Source: an uncultured Mollicutes bacterium (lineage in GTDB: Bacteria; Bacillota_I; Bacilli_A; RFN20; CAG-826). Taken from it: a stretch of DNA of 64,000 nt. Within the stretch, counting starts at the first letter, position 1. Each line of letters opens with the position of its first letter. The stretch lies in assembly GCA_900545015.1 (NCBI GenBank), contig UQXJ01000003.1, forward strand, positions 21,885-85,884. Reading direction: 5' to 3'. Positions 8,496 through 17,824 of the stretch are shown here, piece by piece. A model generated the notes under the pieces. It searched no databases and was not told the DNA's origin. It was given only the letters and a program-made list of their open reading frames with translations. The position numbers were made by a program, and so were the translations under genes.

Positions 8496-10562
8496 ATGAA
8501 TATAAAGAAACACGCTAGATTACTCACTGTACTTACTGTATTCGGCTTAGGATTAGGCTCAATCGCATCATGTGGAACAGGAGCTAGTGCTAGTCCAATT
8601 ACACTATCATGTGATTCAAAAGAAATTAATTTAAATGAAACGTTCGAAGCTAAACTTGGTAAATACTATACATTCGAAGCAAGTATTGATACTGAAAAAA
8701 ATCCTGAATTAAAGGATGCTGAAATTGTATTTAGCAATGATGCTGAGTCTGCATTCGAATTTAGTGCTGACGGAAACTACTTAGAATTTGCAGCTATTAA
8801 AACTGGCTCATTCACAATTTCTGCTTCAGTTAAAGGTGATGAAACAACAAAGGTAAACGTTAAATTACATGTTTCTGATGTTGCAACAAAAGAATACAAA
8901 GCAACCGTTGATACAACTGCTGCAAAGTTAATTTTTAAACAAGGTGATGCTTTTACAAGTGAAGGTATTGTAGTTTATAAAACATTAGTTGTTGATGGTG
9001 AACCAAGTGCTGTTAGAAGTGTTTTAGATGCATCTGAATATACAGTATCTATTCCTGAAGGAAAAATATTAGAAAGCAAACAAAGTGCTTTAGAAGTTAA
9101 AATTACTCCTAACGATACAAATTTAGAACCAGTAACTTACACAATTAAAGTTACTTCAAATCCTGCTTATAGAATTAATAGCTTCTTTAGTGGCTTAGCA
9201 GAAAATAATTATGGAATTTATACTGTTAATCAAAATAGTAGTGGACAACTTTGTGTATACCCAACATTTGGTATTAATGAAAACTACATTGTAAATTATG
9301 ATGGCTCAATGGCTTATTCAGTTGTTCAAGATAAAGAAGGCGAAGCAGCAACATTACATAGATATGAAATGAACTTCACTGCAAATGACTATTCATTTAA
9401 TAGAATTAGCGATTATGAAGTTGGCGAAGTTGATGGAAATGCATTAACAATTAGAAAATCAAATAGCTTGTTTGATATTGTTGATAATTTACAATTCTCT
9501 TTAGGTGAAATTTGGCAAAATGTTGAAAATAGTTCTGTAACATATTCAACAGCAAATCAAACTTATACATTAAATGATGTTGATGCTATTACAAATCTTA
9601 TTAAGATTAGTGGCTACGGATTTACATTAAATAACTTTACTGTTAACGCTGGAGCTCAAATTCAATTCTCTGAATCAGATGATGGCGAAGTCGCACTTAT
9701 CGTTGCAACGTTAACTCAACAAGGTGCTGCTCAACCTGCTAATTTGCCAATCGTTATTGGAGATGTTGGAACATTTAAAGATGCTACATTTGAAAAATAT
9801 TTAGAAACAGCACATGAAGTCGGTGAATCAAGCGATACATTTTTCAAAACTGCATTAAATACAATTAGAGGAAATAACTTTAAAGGTATTTTTTCAGATA
9901 TGAGAAACTCTACACATCAATTAGCTGGTACATATGCCACATATAGTGTAGATGGTAATTCTGTTGAATTGTTCCAACATTTTGTAAATAATGGAGTTGC
10001 TTCAGATAATGGATTTCTTGGATTAATTAAGATTCCTGAAGGATATGAAGAAACAGGATATAAAGCATATACATTTACTGGAACTGGTGAAAATCTTGAT
10101 ATTAAACAAGATGCTGAAAATTTAGGCGGAACAAACCAAACAACAATCAAAAATTTATATGATTCAGTGCTCGCTAGTAACTGGGCAGGATTTGCTGATG
10201 AAACATCAATTCAAAAGGTTGATTTCTCATCGATGTGGGATGTTGTTAGTGTGTATGAAGGTGAAGATCAAAGCTATACACGTTATAGATTAAATAATGG
10301 CATAATTGCTAACGAGTGGGGATTATGTGCAATGAATGTGGATGAATACAAAGAATATTCACCTAATTCACTCGGCTTATGGGTTGTTGATACCAATAAA
10401 GATGACAAACCTGATGAAATATGGATTGATCTTGAAATTTCAGGTGGAGAAATTCAATATAGTGCTGTCTATGATCGTATGGTAATTGATTTAAGCACTG
10501 CTGGAACAACGGTAAACGAAGCCGCTCAAGAAATAATTAAAGGATTTACAAAAGTTGCATAA
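8496..10562 (+). CDS. Large lipoprotein of unknown function (688 aa)
   Basis: A strong AAGGAGG site sits 9 bp before the start. The signal peptide ends at lipobox IASC (Cys26). Residues about 35-130 look like an Ig-like domain (strands around 'ETFEAKLGKYYTFEAS' and 'FTISASVKGDETTKVNVKLHV'). A second module (about 130-225) resembles a Big_3-like bacterial Ig domain in which 'IFKQGDAFTSEGIVVYKT' is diagnostic-looking. The remainder (about 225-688) is a unique beta-rich region containing two copies of a segment that begins 'NNFKGIFSDM' and 'SNWAGFADET', suggesting an internal duplication. There is no enzyme signature. It has its own promoter region with the TTAAGA-type box and is followed by a terminator, so it is monocistronic or leads the next two genes by read-through. 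Confidence 0.8.
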   Translation: MNIKKHARLLTVLTVFGLGLGSIASCGTGASASPITLSCDSKEINLNETFEAKLGKYYTFEASIDTEKNPELKDAEIVFSNDAESAFEFSADGNYLEFAAIKTGSFTISASVKGDETTKVNVKLHVSDVATKEYKATVDTTAAKLIFKQGDAFTSEGIVVYKTLVVDGEPSAVRSVLDASEYTVSIPEGKILESKQSALEVKITPNDTNLEPVTYTIKVTSNPAYRINSFFSGLAENNYGIYTVNQNSSGQLCVYPTFGINENYIVNYDGSMAYSVVQDKEGEAATLHRYEMNFTANDYSFNRISDYEVGEVDGNALTIRKSNSLFDIVDNLQFSLGEIWQNVENSSVTYSTANQTYTLNDVDAITNLIKISGYGFTLNNFTVNAGAQIQFSESDDGEVALIVATLTQQGAAQPANLPIVIGDVGTFKDATFEKYLETAHEVGESSDTFFKTALNTIRGNNFKGIFSDMRNSTHQLAGTYATYSVDGNSVELFQHFVNNGVASDNGFLGLIKIPEGYEETGYKAYTFTGTGENLDIKQDAENLGGTNQTTIKNLYDSVLASNWAGFADETSIQKVDFSSMWDVVSVYEGEDQSYTRYRLNNGIIANEWGLCAMNVDEYKEYSPNSLGLWVVDTNKDDKPDEIWIDLEISGGEIQYSAVYDRMVIDLSTAGTTVNEAAQEIIKGFTKVA

Positions 10563-10568
10563 TTTTAC

Positions 10569-10590
10569 AAAGCCACCTCGTGTGGCTTTT
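10569..10590 (+). terminator. Intrinsic terminator
   Basis: Arms AAAGCCAC and GTGGCTTT with a 5-nt loop, ending in a short T run, in the 48 bp gap between two lipoprotein genes. No obvious new promoter follows, so partial read-through is likely. Confidence 0.6.
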
Positions 10591-10610
10591 GATGGATATA
10601 AGGAGAATAT

Positions 10611-12893
10611 ATGAGTAAAAAGAAAAAGGTAATTTATAGTTTACTTGGGTCACTTGTTCTTGGCTCATTTGTAGTAAACACACTTACTTCATGTAATGGA
10701 GGTGAAGTCTCAACTGAATTAAAAGTAGTTGTCACTGGTGCTAAAAACGGAAAAGTTGGTGAAACAGTACAATTAAGTGCTTTAGTTGTTGGTGACTCTT
10801 CAAATAGCGTTACTTGGTCTAGTAATGATGTTTCAATTGCTACAGTTTCTGAAAGTGGACTTGTAACACTTAATGGAGAAGGAACAGTCAGCATTACTGC
10901 AACAAGTACAAAAGATACAACTAAAAAATCATCACCTGTTTACATTACTGTTTTTGGTGAAACGGAAGTAAGTAAGAAACTTGAAATTGTTTCTTTACCT
11001 GTTATTAAAAAATATAAAAAGGGAAGTAACTTAAATTTAAGTGGATTATTAGTAAATGGCTTTACATATTATGATGGCGTTAAGGATGCTAATTCATGTA
11101 AGACATTTGATAACTTAAATGGTTTAAGTTTTTCAACTGCAGATGGTACAAAATTAGACAAAAAAGGTGATTTAACTATTACTATTACAGCAAGTGGTTA
11201 TGAAGCAACTTCATTTACTGTAAATGTTAATGATAAATTAGTTGAAAATAAATTATTTATTACTAAAAACCCTTCAAAATCTCAATATATTTTAAAAAGT
11301 GACGAAAAAACAACATTTGATTCTACTGGATTAAAAGTTGAAAAATATACATATACTGATGGAAAATTCACTTCTAAAAAAGCACTTAAAACTGGTGAAT
11401 ATTCATTAAGTATGGCTAATGGTACAGAACTTATAAGTGAAGGAAGCTATAATGTTGAAGTAACTGCTGATGATTCAGAAAGCGCAACATTTAGCTTTGC
11501 TGTATTTACTGAAAATACATCTGTATATGAATTAATTAAGAATTTACAAACAGCAAAGAATTTCCAAGTTGAAATTATGAATAGTGTTGGTACAGTTAAC
11601 GACTCATATGGTTTCCATTATTTAAGAACATATACTGAAAATTACTATGATGAAATTTCTTATCAAAACATCAATAATACATCAACAAATGAAATTGAAT
11701 TTGATACAACTCATACAAAATCTCACTTAGGATATACAACTTATAAAGATGGTGATAAATACGGCATCATGCAATATAAAGAAAATGGAATTGGTGAAAT
11801 TGAAGGTTCAACAATTATCAGTGAAAATAAGAAATCATGGTGGGATAAAGGTTCAACACTTGCTAATATGTTCACTACATTTAAATTAAGCAACTTACCA
11901 ACTTATACATTAAACGATAAGTTCTTAATTACTAATATTGAACAAGAAGTTGGCGATGATGAAGATGGAACAAAGACAATCGCTAAATATCCTTTAATTA
12001 AAGATTTCTTAGGATACTGTGGATGGTCATCAAGCTTAATTACTGTTATGTCAAGATTTACAGTCAGTTTGACTGATGATTATAAACTCTCAATGAAAGC
12101 ATATTTTGGCCAATATGGTATAACTGAAATGAAAATTAATGCAGTTGGAAATGCTAAAAACAATGATGTTGAAGAGGCAATTAAAAGTGGTTCATTAAAA
12201 CCAAGCACAAAAATTGATACTCATGTTAATGATTTAAAAGATTTATTAGCAGGAAATAACTACACAAGATATACATATTCATCCACTGATGGAATCACAA
12301 GCGATGCTTTATATTATTACACAGATACTTATTACTATAATGTTAGTAAGAAAACTGGGTATTTTGCTAAAAATGGTGCAATCTATAATTTCAAAGGAAT
12401 TAAAGATAAAGCAACAAAACAATTTAACTTTGAAGCTGGAGAAAAAGTTGAAGGTGCAATAAATCTTGTTGAATATGTAAATTCTGTAAATGCTTCACCA
12501 GCTACAGGATACGCTTCACTTGGTATGAAGAATATTCTTGGCGTTGATGGTGGAACAAATAGATTAAACACTTTTGCTAAATTTGATAATTTCTCATATG
12601 GAACAACAGTTTGTTATCAATCATTTGATGAAAGTGCATTAGCTGAACTTGAATCATATTACACAGCAAAAGAAGTTAGCCCAGACGCTCTTTCAATTCC
12701 TGATGGACGTTTATGGATGCTTGCTCATTATAGCGATTCAACACTTGCTAAAGAAACAGTTCAATCTCTTGAAATTTGGGATATTGCTTTCACAGGCAGT
12801 GGTGGAAGCGGATTCGTTCTTGCTCTTGGAAGTTTCGGAACGACATCAGTTGATTGGATTGAAAATGGAATTAATGCTTTTGTAGCAAAATAA
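10611..12893 (+). CDS. Lipoprotein with BIG2 and Big_3-like Ig domains (760 aa)
   Basis: AAGGAG lies at 10599-10604. The signal peptide is long and ends at lipobox LTSC. Residues about 37-120 are a clear BIG2 domain ('GKVGETVQLSALVVGDS', then 'SVTWSSNDVSIATVSESG'). Two further modules follow (about 125-205 and 210-305), each starting with 'KKYKKGSNLNLSGLLVNG' or 'STGLKVEKYTYTDG', in the style of Big_3 domains. After residue about 310 the protein is a unique region related in layout to the 8496 protein: both contain 'VYELIKNLQTAKNFQVE'- or 'NNFKGIF'-type segments followed by a long beta-rich stretch. No catalytic residues are recognised. It is 19 bp upstream of the subtilisin-like gene and probably co-transcribed with it. 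Confidence 0.8.
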   Translation: MSKKKKVIYSLLGSLVLGSFVVNTLTSCNGGEVSTELKVVVTGAKNGKVGETVQLSALVVGDSSNSVTWSSNDVSIATVSESGLVTLNGEGTVSITATSTKDTTKKSSPVYITVFGETEVSKKLEIVSLPVIKKYKKGSNLNLSGLLVNGFTYYDGVKDANSCKTFDNLNGLSFSTADGTKLDKKGDLTITITASGYEATSFTVNVNDKLVENKLFITKNPSKSQYILKSDEKTTFDSTGLKVEKYTYTDGKFTSKKALKTGEYSLSMANGTELISEGSYNVEVTADDSESATFSFAVFTENTSVYELIKNLQTAKNFQVEIMNSVGTVNDSYGFHYLRTYTENYYDEISYQNINNTSTNEIEFDTTHTKSHLGYTTYKDGDKYGIMQYKENGIGEIEGSTIISENKKSWWDKGSTLANMFTTFKLSNLPTYTLNDKFLITNIEQEVGDDEDGTKTIAKYPLIKDFLGYCGWSSSLITVMSRFTVSLTDDYKLSMKAYFGQYGITEMKINAVGNAKNNDVEEAIKSGSLKPSTKIDTHVNDLKDLLAGNNYTRYTYSSTDGITSDALYYYTDTYYYNVSKKTGYFAKNGAIYNFKGIKDKATKQFNFEAGEKVEGAINLVEYVNSVNASPATGYASLGMKNILGVDGGTNRLNTFAKFDNFSYGTTVCYQSFDESALAELESYYTAKEVSPDALSIPDGRLWMLAHYSDSTLAKETVQSLEIWDIAFTGSGGSGFVLALGSFGTTSVDWIENGINAFVAK

Positions 12894-12912
12894 AGAAAGG
12901 AGAAGTTAATAT

Positions 12913-15900
12913 ATGAAGAAAAATAAAATTGGATTATGTGCATTAGCTCTTGGTTCACTCGGATTTATTGCTTGCCTTTCTAATGGCGAAACAGGTGCTA
13001 ATAATTCTAACTTAATTAAAAAAGATACAACTTTCTTAGTTTCTTTAAAAGGAACTGAAAATAGTTTAGGAAAAGAAAAAGCAAAAGAAGTTAGAGATAA
13101 TTTTATTAATGAATTAAGAAATGAAATTGGATTTAATTTTAAAGTTACAAATACATTTGAAGCTATTAATGCTTTAGAAATCAAAACAAATAAAGAATTT
13201 GAACCAGTATTAAATAGCTTAAGTAATGTTTCAAAAGTCTCAATTAACCAAACATATAGATTTGGTGATACATATAGCGGTGAAAGAAATGCTGATGAAA
13301 TTGCTGAAGGATTTGTACCTTTAACAAATACATCAACTGGTGGAAAATCTACTAAAGAAGATGATAAACAAGACGCTATTAAGAACAAAGACAACAACCA
13401 ATCAAAAGAATCAATGTTTGTTCCTGAAACAAACAATAAAGGTGCTGGATCATTTGTTGCTATCTTAGACTCAGGATTCTTTATGGATCACAGTGCCTTC
13501 ACAAATTTAAGTGGAGAAGGCGCTGCTAAAGCTAAATTTAGATATAGCGATTTAGATAAAGCTAGTGGCGAATTAAAAGCTATTAGAAGCAAAAAACTTG
13601 AAAGCGTAACTGATAGTTATGTCGGAAATCTTGCTGATGGTAGTTTATATTATGATTTAAAGATTCCTTTCTATTTTGACTATGGCGGAAGTAGCGAAAA
13701 TAGTTCAAATGACTTTGATGTTTATTCACCTTGGAGTGAACACGGAACTCACGTTGCTTCAATTGCAGGAGCAAATGGTTTATATAATGGTATTGCTCCA
13801 GATGCACAACTTGCATTAATGAAAGTCTTCTATGAATCAATTCCTACAGATGATACAAGTGCTGGTGGAGTTTATGCTAAAGATGCTGATATTCTTGAAG
13901 CATTAAATGACTGTGTTGTTTTAGGCGTTGATGCATTAAATATGTCACTTGGTAGTGACCTTGATGACTTCTCAAATAAATCAACATCTATTGATATTAT
14001 TTCAAAGCTTGAAGATGATGGATGTTCATGTAACATTTCAGCTGGTAATGCTGGTAAAGCATTATTCAAATCAATGGCTACATATAAAGATTGGGCAACT
14101 GATCAAGTTGATACAGGTATTTTAGGAAGTTATGCTAACTCAACAAAAGCAAATATTATTGCAAGTAGCACAAACCCAACTCAATATTATGAATCAGCTT
14201 TAAAAATTAAAGATAAAGATGGCAAAGAATCAATCATCGGTTATAGCGATCAAGTCGATTATAGTAATGGTAGTGATGGTATCACTGAAGAAAAAGAAAG
14301 ATTACTTTCAATGATTGGTGATAACGTTGAAATTGTTACAGCTGGTGCTGCTGATAGTAATGGAAATTACTATGGAACTGATGCAGATTATACTAAAGTA
14401 ACAGCTGCTAACCCTGATTATTACAAAGGCAAAGTTGCTATTTGTGATAGAGGTTCAACATCATTCGTTGATAAAGCAAAAGCTGCTGAAGATGCAGGAT
14501 GTGCTGGATTAATCGTTGTAAACAACGACCCAACAGCTATTGAATTTACATTCGGTATGAGCTGGTCTAGCGGCAATGGAAACTATGATATTCCAAATAT
14601 TCCAGTTGTCTTCGTATTATTTAGAGATAGGGATACACTTTTAAATTCATTAACTAAAGGTGTTGATAAAAACGGAAAAGAAATCACAATTGATAGTAAT
14701 ACAGATAAATCATCCTTATTATGTATGAGTGGTCCAACAAGCTTAATTTCTAAAACTGAAGCTGAAAACCCAGATAAAGATCAATTAAGTGACTTCTCAA
14801 GTGATGGTGCAACTTCAACATTAGGTCTTGCTCCAACAATTGCTACTCCAGGTAGTTCAATTAGAGGCGCAACACTTGGAAAAGCTAATTCACAAGGTAA
14901 AGTTGACGAAAAGAATGAATATTCTTATGAATATTTAAATGGTACATCAATGGCTGCTCCTAACTATACAGGTATTGTTGCTTTATTAGTTGGAGAAAAA
15001 GAATTTGCTAATGACACTGAAAGAAAAGAATACTTAAAGAGTATTACAATGAGAACAATGTCAACAGCTACTCAATATGAATATACTTCTACAAGTTATG
15101 GAAGAATTAAAACAAGTAAAGCTATGACTACTGGAGAAAATCCAAAAGAAGTTACAATTTATACTCCTGTTGCTGAAGACGTTAAAGATGAATTAAGTGC
15201 TTATTCACCACGTAAACAAGGTGCTGGTGTTGTAAATGCATCAAAAGCAATTAATTCAAAAACATATCTTGAAGGATTAACAGTTAATAATGATGGTTCA
15301 TTTACTAACGTCGGAAATAATTTCGCTAAAGTTGAACTTAAAAATAACGAATTGATTAAAAACGGTAAAATTAGTATCGGATTTAGAGTTCATAATGAAG
15401 ATACAAGTGCAAAAACTTATAAAGTAAGTATCTCAGTAATGGCTCCACAAATTAGTGGATATCATAATCACGATAACGAATTAGCAAACTATGTCACGAG
15501 TGATGCAAAATATGAGGGTGCTAAAGTACAAACTCCTTATGATAAAGCACTTGTAAAAGATGCTGAACTTGGAACAATTACAGTTAATGCTAGTGAAGTA
15601 AAAGACTTCACAAACTTAAATACTTATTCAATTAGTGATGAAGTCAAAGCTTACCTTGAAAACTTTGAAAACGGAACATACCTTGAAGGTTATGTAAAAC
15701 TTACACCAGTTGGTGTTACTCCAACTGATTCAAACCCAGTCTTAACAATGCCATATATGGGATTCTATAAAGACTATGGTGCAGCTGATGCAACAGAACC
15801 ATTTGCTTTCGAAAAAGAAGAATCTTATTCATTAAATGGTGAAACTGGAGTTGGAACTGGTAAAGTTTACGGAAGTGATCTTGTTGATTATATTGGAAAT

Positions 15901-17253
15901 AGATCTTATGCTCTTGACTTCATTAAACAAGGTTCAAATATTGCATTTGATAGTTTCGATAACTTCCAAAGCAATGATAGAAGAACAAGTGTCTTAAAGA
16001 ATGTTAATAACTTAGATAACTTCGCAAACAAACCAACAATTAAAAAGGAAAAAGACGGAACAGTCACAATTTATGCTGGTGGTGCTTCAACTGATGTACT
16101 TTATGTTCAAGAATTCATCTATAGATCAATTAATAGTGAAAAAGTTGAAATTAAAGATTTAGCAGGAAATGTTATTAGAAGTATTTATGTTACTGATAAT
16201 ATGGGTGGCTCAACAAATCTTTATAAATCACATATCTCAGCTGGATATATTTCAAGCAAAATTCTTAACCACAGAGGTTATGCTGAACTTCCACTTTACA
16301 CTAATAGTGGATCAAGAATTCCAAATGGAACTTATAAATTAAAATTCACATATAACTTACTTTATGGTTCAACTCAAGTTAAAGAATATAACCTTGTAAT
16401 TGATAATGTTGGTCCAAATCTAGTTTATAAAGCATTATTTGATAATAATGGTGTAAAAACATTAAGACTCAAATTCAGTGAAATTTATATTCCAGAAACA
16501 ACAAAAGTTAGTGTTAATAGTGGTCTTGGAAACTTCACATTAACTAAAGTAAGTGATGGATATGTAGTTGATATTCCACTTGATGATAAAGCGTTTGATA
16601 ATGGTAAATTATTTATCAAAGTTCAAGATGCTTCATACACATATGGTTCATTTATGTTTAATGAAAATGAAATTGAAAAAGGATTAATGATTTCAAGTGA
16701 TTCATTAACACCTGGTTCAACATATTCTTATACTGTTAATAGCATTAAAACAGCAAACGAAAACATTGCTGATGAATATGAAATTAACGCAACAGACTAT
16801 ACTGGTAAAAAACTTGACTTAAAAGAATACACAACTGTTATTACTTATGATAAGAAAATTAATAATGGTGTTAAGGTATATGGAATTAATGATAAAGGTG
16901 CAAGAGTATTAATTAAGGATGTAACTTTATTAGACTCAACAACTATTAAAATCGTTACAACATTTACTAAATTCCAAATTATTGATAACGGAACAGTAAA
17001 CCAAGGTTTCAATACTGAAGATAACGCAAGTGTTAAACTTCCTACTGAAGTAGCTGGTGGCAAAGTTTATGTCGATAAAGCTAGTGGAAGAAGTGGAGAT
17101 ACTGCAACAATCTATGCTGTTGCTAATGCTGGATATAAAGTTGAAAGCGTTAAAGTAAACGGCGTAGAAATCGTGGCTGATGAAAACGGAAACTATGCAT
17201 TTATTCTTCAAGCTGGAGAAAATGCTGTTGAAGTAACATTCATCAAAGCTTAA
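12913..17253 (+). CDS. Subtilisin-like (S8) cell-surface serine protease, lipoprotein (1446 aa)
   Basis: This is a lactocepin/C5a-peptidase-like serine endopeptidase, expected outside the cell and lipid-anchored at the lipobox FIAC (Cys21). Residues about 40-120 resemble an I9-type propeptide. The catalytic triad is complete: Asp186 in 'VAILDSG', His277 in 'HGTHVAS', Ser679 in 'NGTSMAAP', with oxyanion Asn379 in 'SAGNAG'. The long spacing between His and Ser holds a protease-associated (PA) domain around residues 480-560 ('GKVAICDRGSTSFVDKA', 'AGCAGLIVVNN'), as in C5a peptidases. After the catalytic domain come Fn3-like beta domains, and the last about 75 residues ('GGKVYVDKASGRSGDTATI') are an InlB-like repeat shared with the protein at 2-2335. 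It probably degrades proteins to peptides taken up by the neighbouring Opp systems (inference from context). An in-frame, intact gene. Confidence 0.92.
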   Translation: MKKNKIGLCALALGSLGFIACLSNGETGANNSNLIKKDTTFLVSLKGTENSLGKEKAKEVRDNFINELRNEIGFNFKVTNTFEAINALEIKTNKEFEPVLNSLSNVSKVSINQTYRFGDTYSGERNADEIAEGFVPLTNTSTGGKSTKEDDKQDAIKNKDNNQSKESMFVPETNNKGAGSFVAILDSGFFMDHSAFTNLSGEGAAKAKFRYSDLDKASGELKAIRSKKLESVTDSYVGNLADGSLYYDLKIPFYFDYGGSSENSSNDFDVYSPWSEHGTHVASIAGANGLYNGIAPDAQLALMKVFYESIPTDDTSAGGVYAKDADILEALNDCVVLGVDALNMSLGSDLDDFSNKSTSIDIISKLEDDGCSCNISAGNAGKALFKSMATYKDWATDQVDTGILGSYANSTKANIIASSTNPTQYYESALKIKDKDGKESIIGYSDQVDYSNGSDGITEEKERLLSMIGDNVEIVTAGAADSNGNYYGTDADYTKVTAANPDYYKGKVAICDRGSTSFVDKAKAAEDAGCAGLIVVNNDPTAIEFTFGMSWSSGNGNYDIPNIPVVFVLFRDRDTLLNSLTKGVDKNGKEITIDSNTDKSSLLCMSGPTSLISKTEAENPDKDQLSDFSSDGATSTLGLAPTIATPGSSIRGATLGKANSQGKVDEKNEYSYEYLNGTSMAAPNYTGIVALLVGEKEFANDTERKEYLKSITMRTMSTATQYEYTSTSYGRIKTSKAMTTGENPKEVTIYTPVAEDVKDELSAYSPRKQGAGVVNASKAINSKTYLEGLTVNNDGSFTNVGNNFAKVELKNNELIKNGKISIGFRVHNEDTSAKTYKVSISVMAPQISGYHNHDNELANYVTSDAKYEGAKVQTPYDKALVKDAELGTITVNASEVKDFTNLNTYSISDEVKAYLENFENGTYLEGYVKLTPVGVTPTDSNPVLTMPYMGFYKDYGAADATEPFAFEKEESYSLNGETGVGTGKVYGSDLVDYIGNRSYALDFIKQGSNIAFDSFDNFQSNDRRTSVLKNVNNLDNFANKPTIKKEKDGTVTIYAGGASTDVLYVQEFIYRSINSEKVEIKDLAGNVIRSIYVTDNMGGSTNLYKSHISAGYISSKILNHRGYAELPLYTNSGSRIPNGTYKLKFTYNLLYGSTQVKEYNLVIDNVGPNLVYKALFDNNGVKTLRLKFSEIYIPETTKVSVNSGLGNFTLTKVSDGYVVDIPLDDKAFDNGKLFIKVQDASYTYGSFMFNENEIEKGLMISSDSLTPGSTYSYTVNSIKTANENIADEYEINATDYTGKKLDLKEYTTVITYDKKINNGVKVYGINDKGARVLIKDVTLLDSTTIKIVTTFTKFQIIDNGTVNQGFNTEDNASVKLPTEVAGGKVYVDKASGRSGDTATIYAVANAGYKVESVKVNGVEIVADENGNYAFILQAGENAVEVTFIKA

Positions 17254-17267
17254 AAATTTATATTAAG

Positions 17268-17292
17268 AGGGGCTAGCTTTTAACTAGCCCCT
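17268..17292 (+). terminator. Hairpin after the protease gene
   Basis: Perfect 9-bp arms AGGGGCTAG and CTAGCCCCT. The sequence after it is AAGTTGC rather than a T run, and the next start codon follows only 14 nt later, so it may be a partial terminator or a structure that limits translation of the next gene. Confidence 0.55.
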
Positions 17293-17305
17293 AAGTTGCT
17301 TAAAA

Positions 17306-17746
17306 ATGAATAAAGAAGACAAGAAAAAGAAGACAAGTAATTTTGATTTTAAAAGTTTTTATGAAATTTATATCACTAGATTCCTTTTAATCTTTGCTAT
17401 AAGTTCTATATTTTTTATTGTTTATTTTGAAATGAAAGAAGAAACAATAATTGCTGCTCTTGATGGATTATTTTATGCATTTGTAATTTCGTTTGTTACT
17501 GGTGCATTTTCTTGGATAACAAACTTAGGATTTTTCGATATTTTTGCTTATAACGCAATAAGATTAAAAGAATATTGGTTCAAAAATATCGAAAAAAGTC
17601 ATTTTTATGGAACTTATGATTATACAAAAAGCAAGAAGGATAAAAGGGAAGCACAAAAGTTTATTCCTTTATCATATATTGCTTCTAGTTTTATATTTTT
17701 AATTGGTACAATTGTTGTGTATATAATTTATAAAAGTTGTATTTGA
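17306..17746 (+). CDS. Small membrane protein, DUF3899-like (146 aa)
   Basis: It has a lysine-rich cytoplasmic N-terminus, three hydrophobic helices (about residues 27-44, 53-75 and 122-143) and the motif 'NLGFFDIFAY' after helix 2, which matches the G-x-FD pattern of DUF3899 proteins. There is a paralogue of similar size at 28238-28654, and each copy sits directly upstream of an oppA gene. The conserved position suggests a link with the oligopeptide transporter, but no function is known. No Shine-Dalgarno is visible before the ATG; the start lies 14 nt after a hairpin. Its stop TGA at 17744-17746 overlaps the -35 box of the oppA promoter. Confidence 0.7.
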   Translation: MNKEDKKKKTSNFDFKSFYEIYITRFLLIFAISSIFFIVYFEMKEETIIAALDGLFYAFVISFVTGAFSWITNLGFFDIFAYNAIRLKEYWFKNIEKSHFYGTYDYTKSKKDKREAQKFIPLSYIASSFIFLIGTIVVYIIYKSCI

Positions 17747-17770
17747 CAAAAATTATTTAGCATTTATTAT
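17743..17770 (+). promoter_or_regulatory. Predicted sigma-A promoter of opp operon 1
   Basis: TTGACA at 17743-17748 and TATTAT at 17765-17770 with a 16 bp spacer. The -35 box overlaps the stop codon of the upstream gene. The oppA start is 55 bp downstream, with AGGGAG as ribosome site. Confidence 0.6.
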
Positions 17771-17824
17771 TTTAAATGGTTTACAAGAAAAGAATATTTA
17801 GAATCTAAGAAAGGGAGAATAAAT

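Noticed and set aside
17744..17746. Mycoplasma-type code (TGA = Trp)
   Set aside because: TGA ends genes at sensible places and tryptophan is encoded by TGG throughout.
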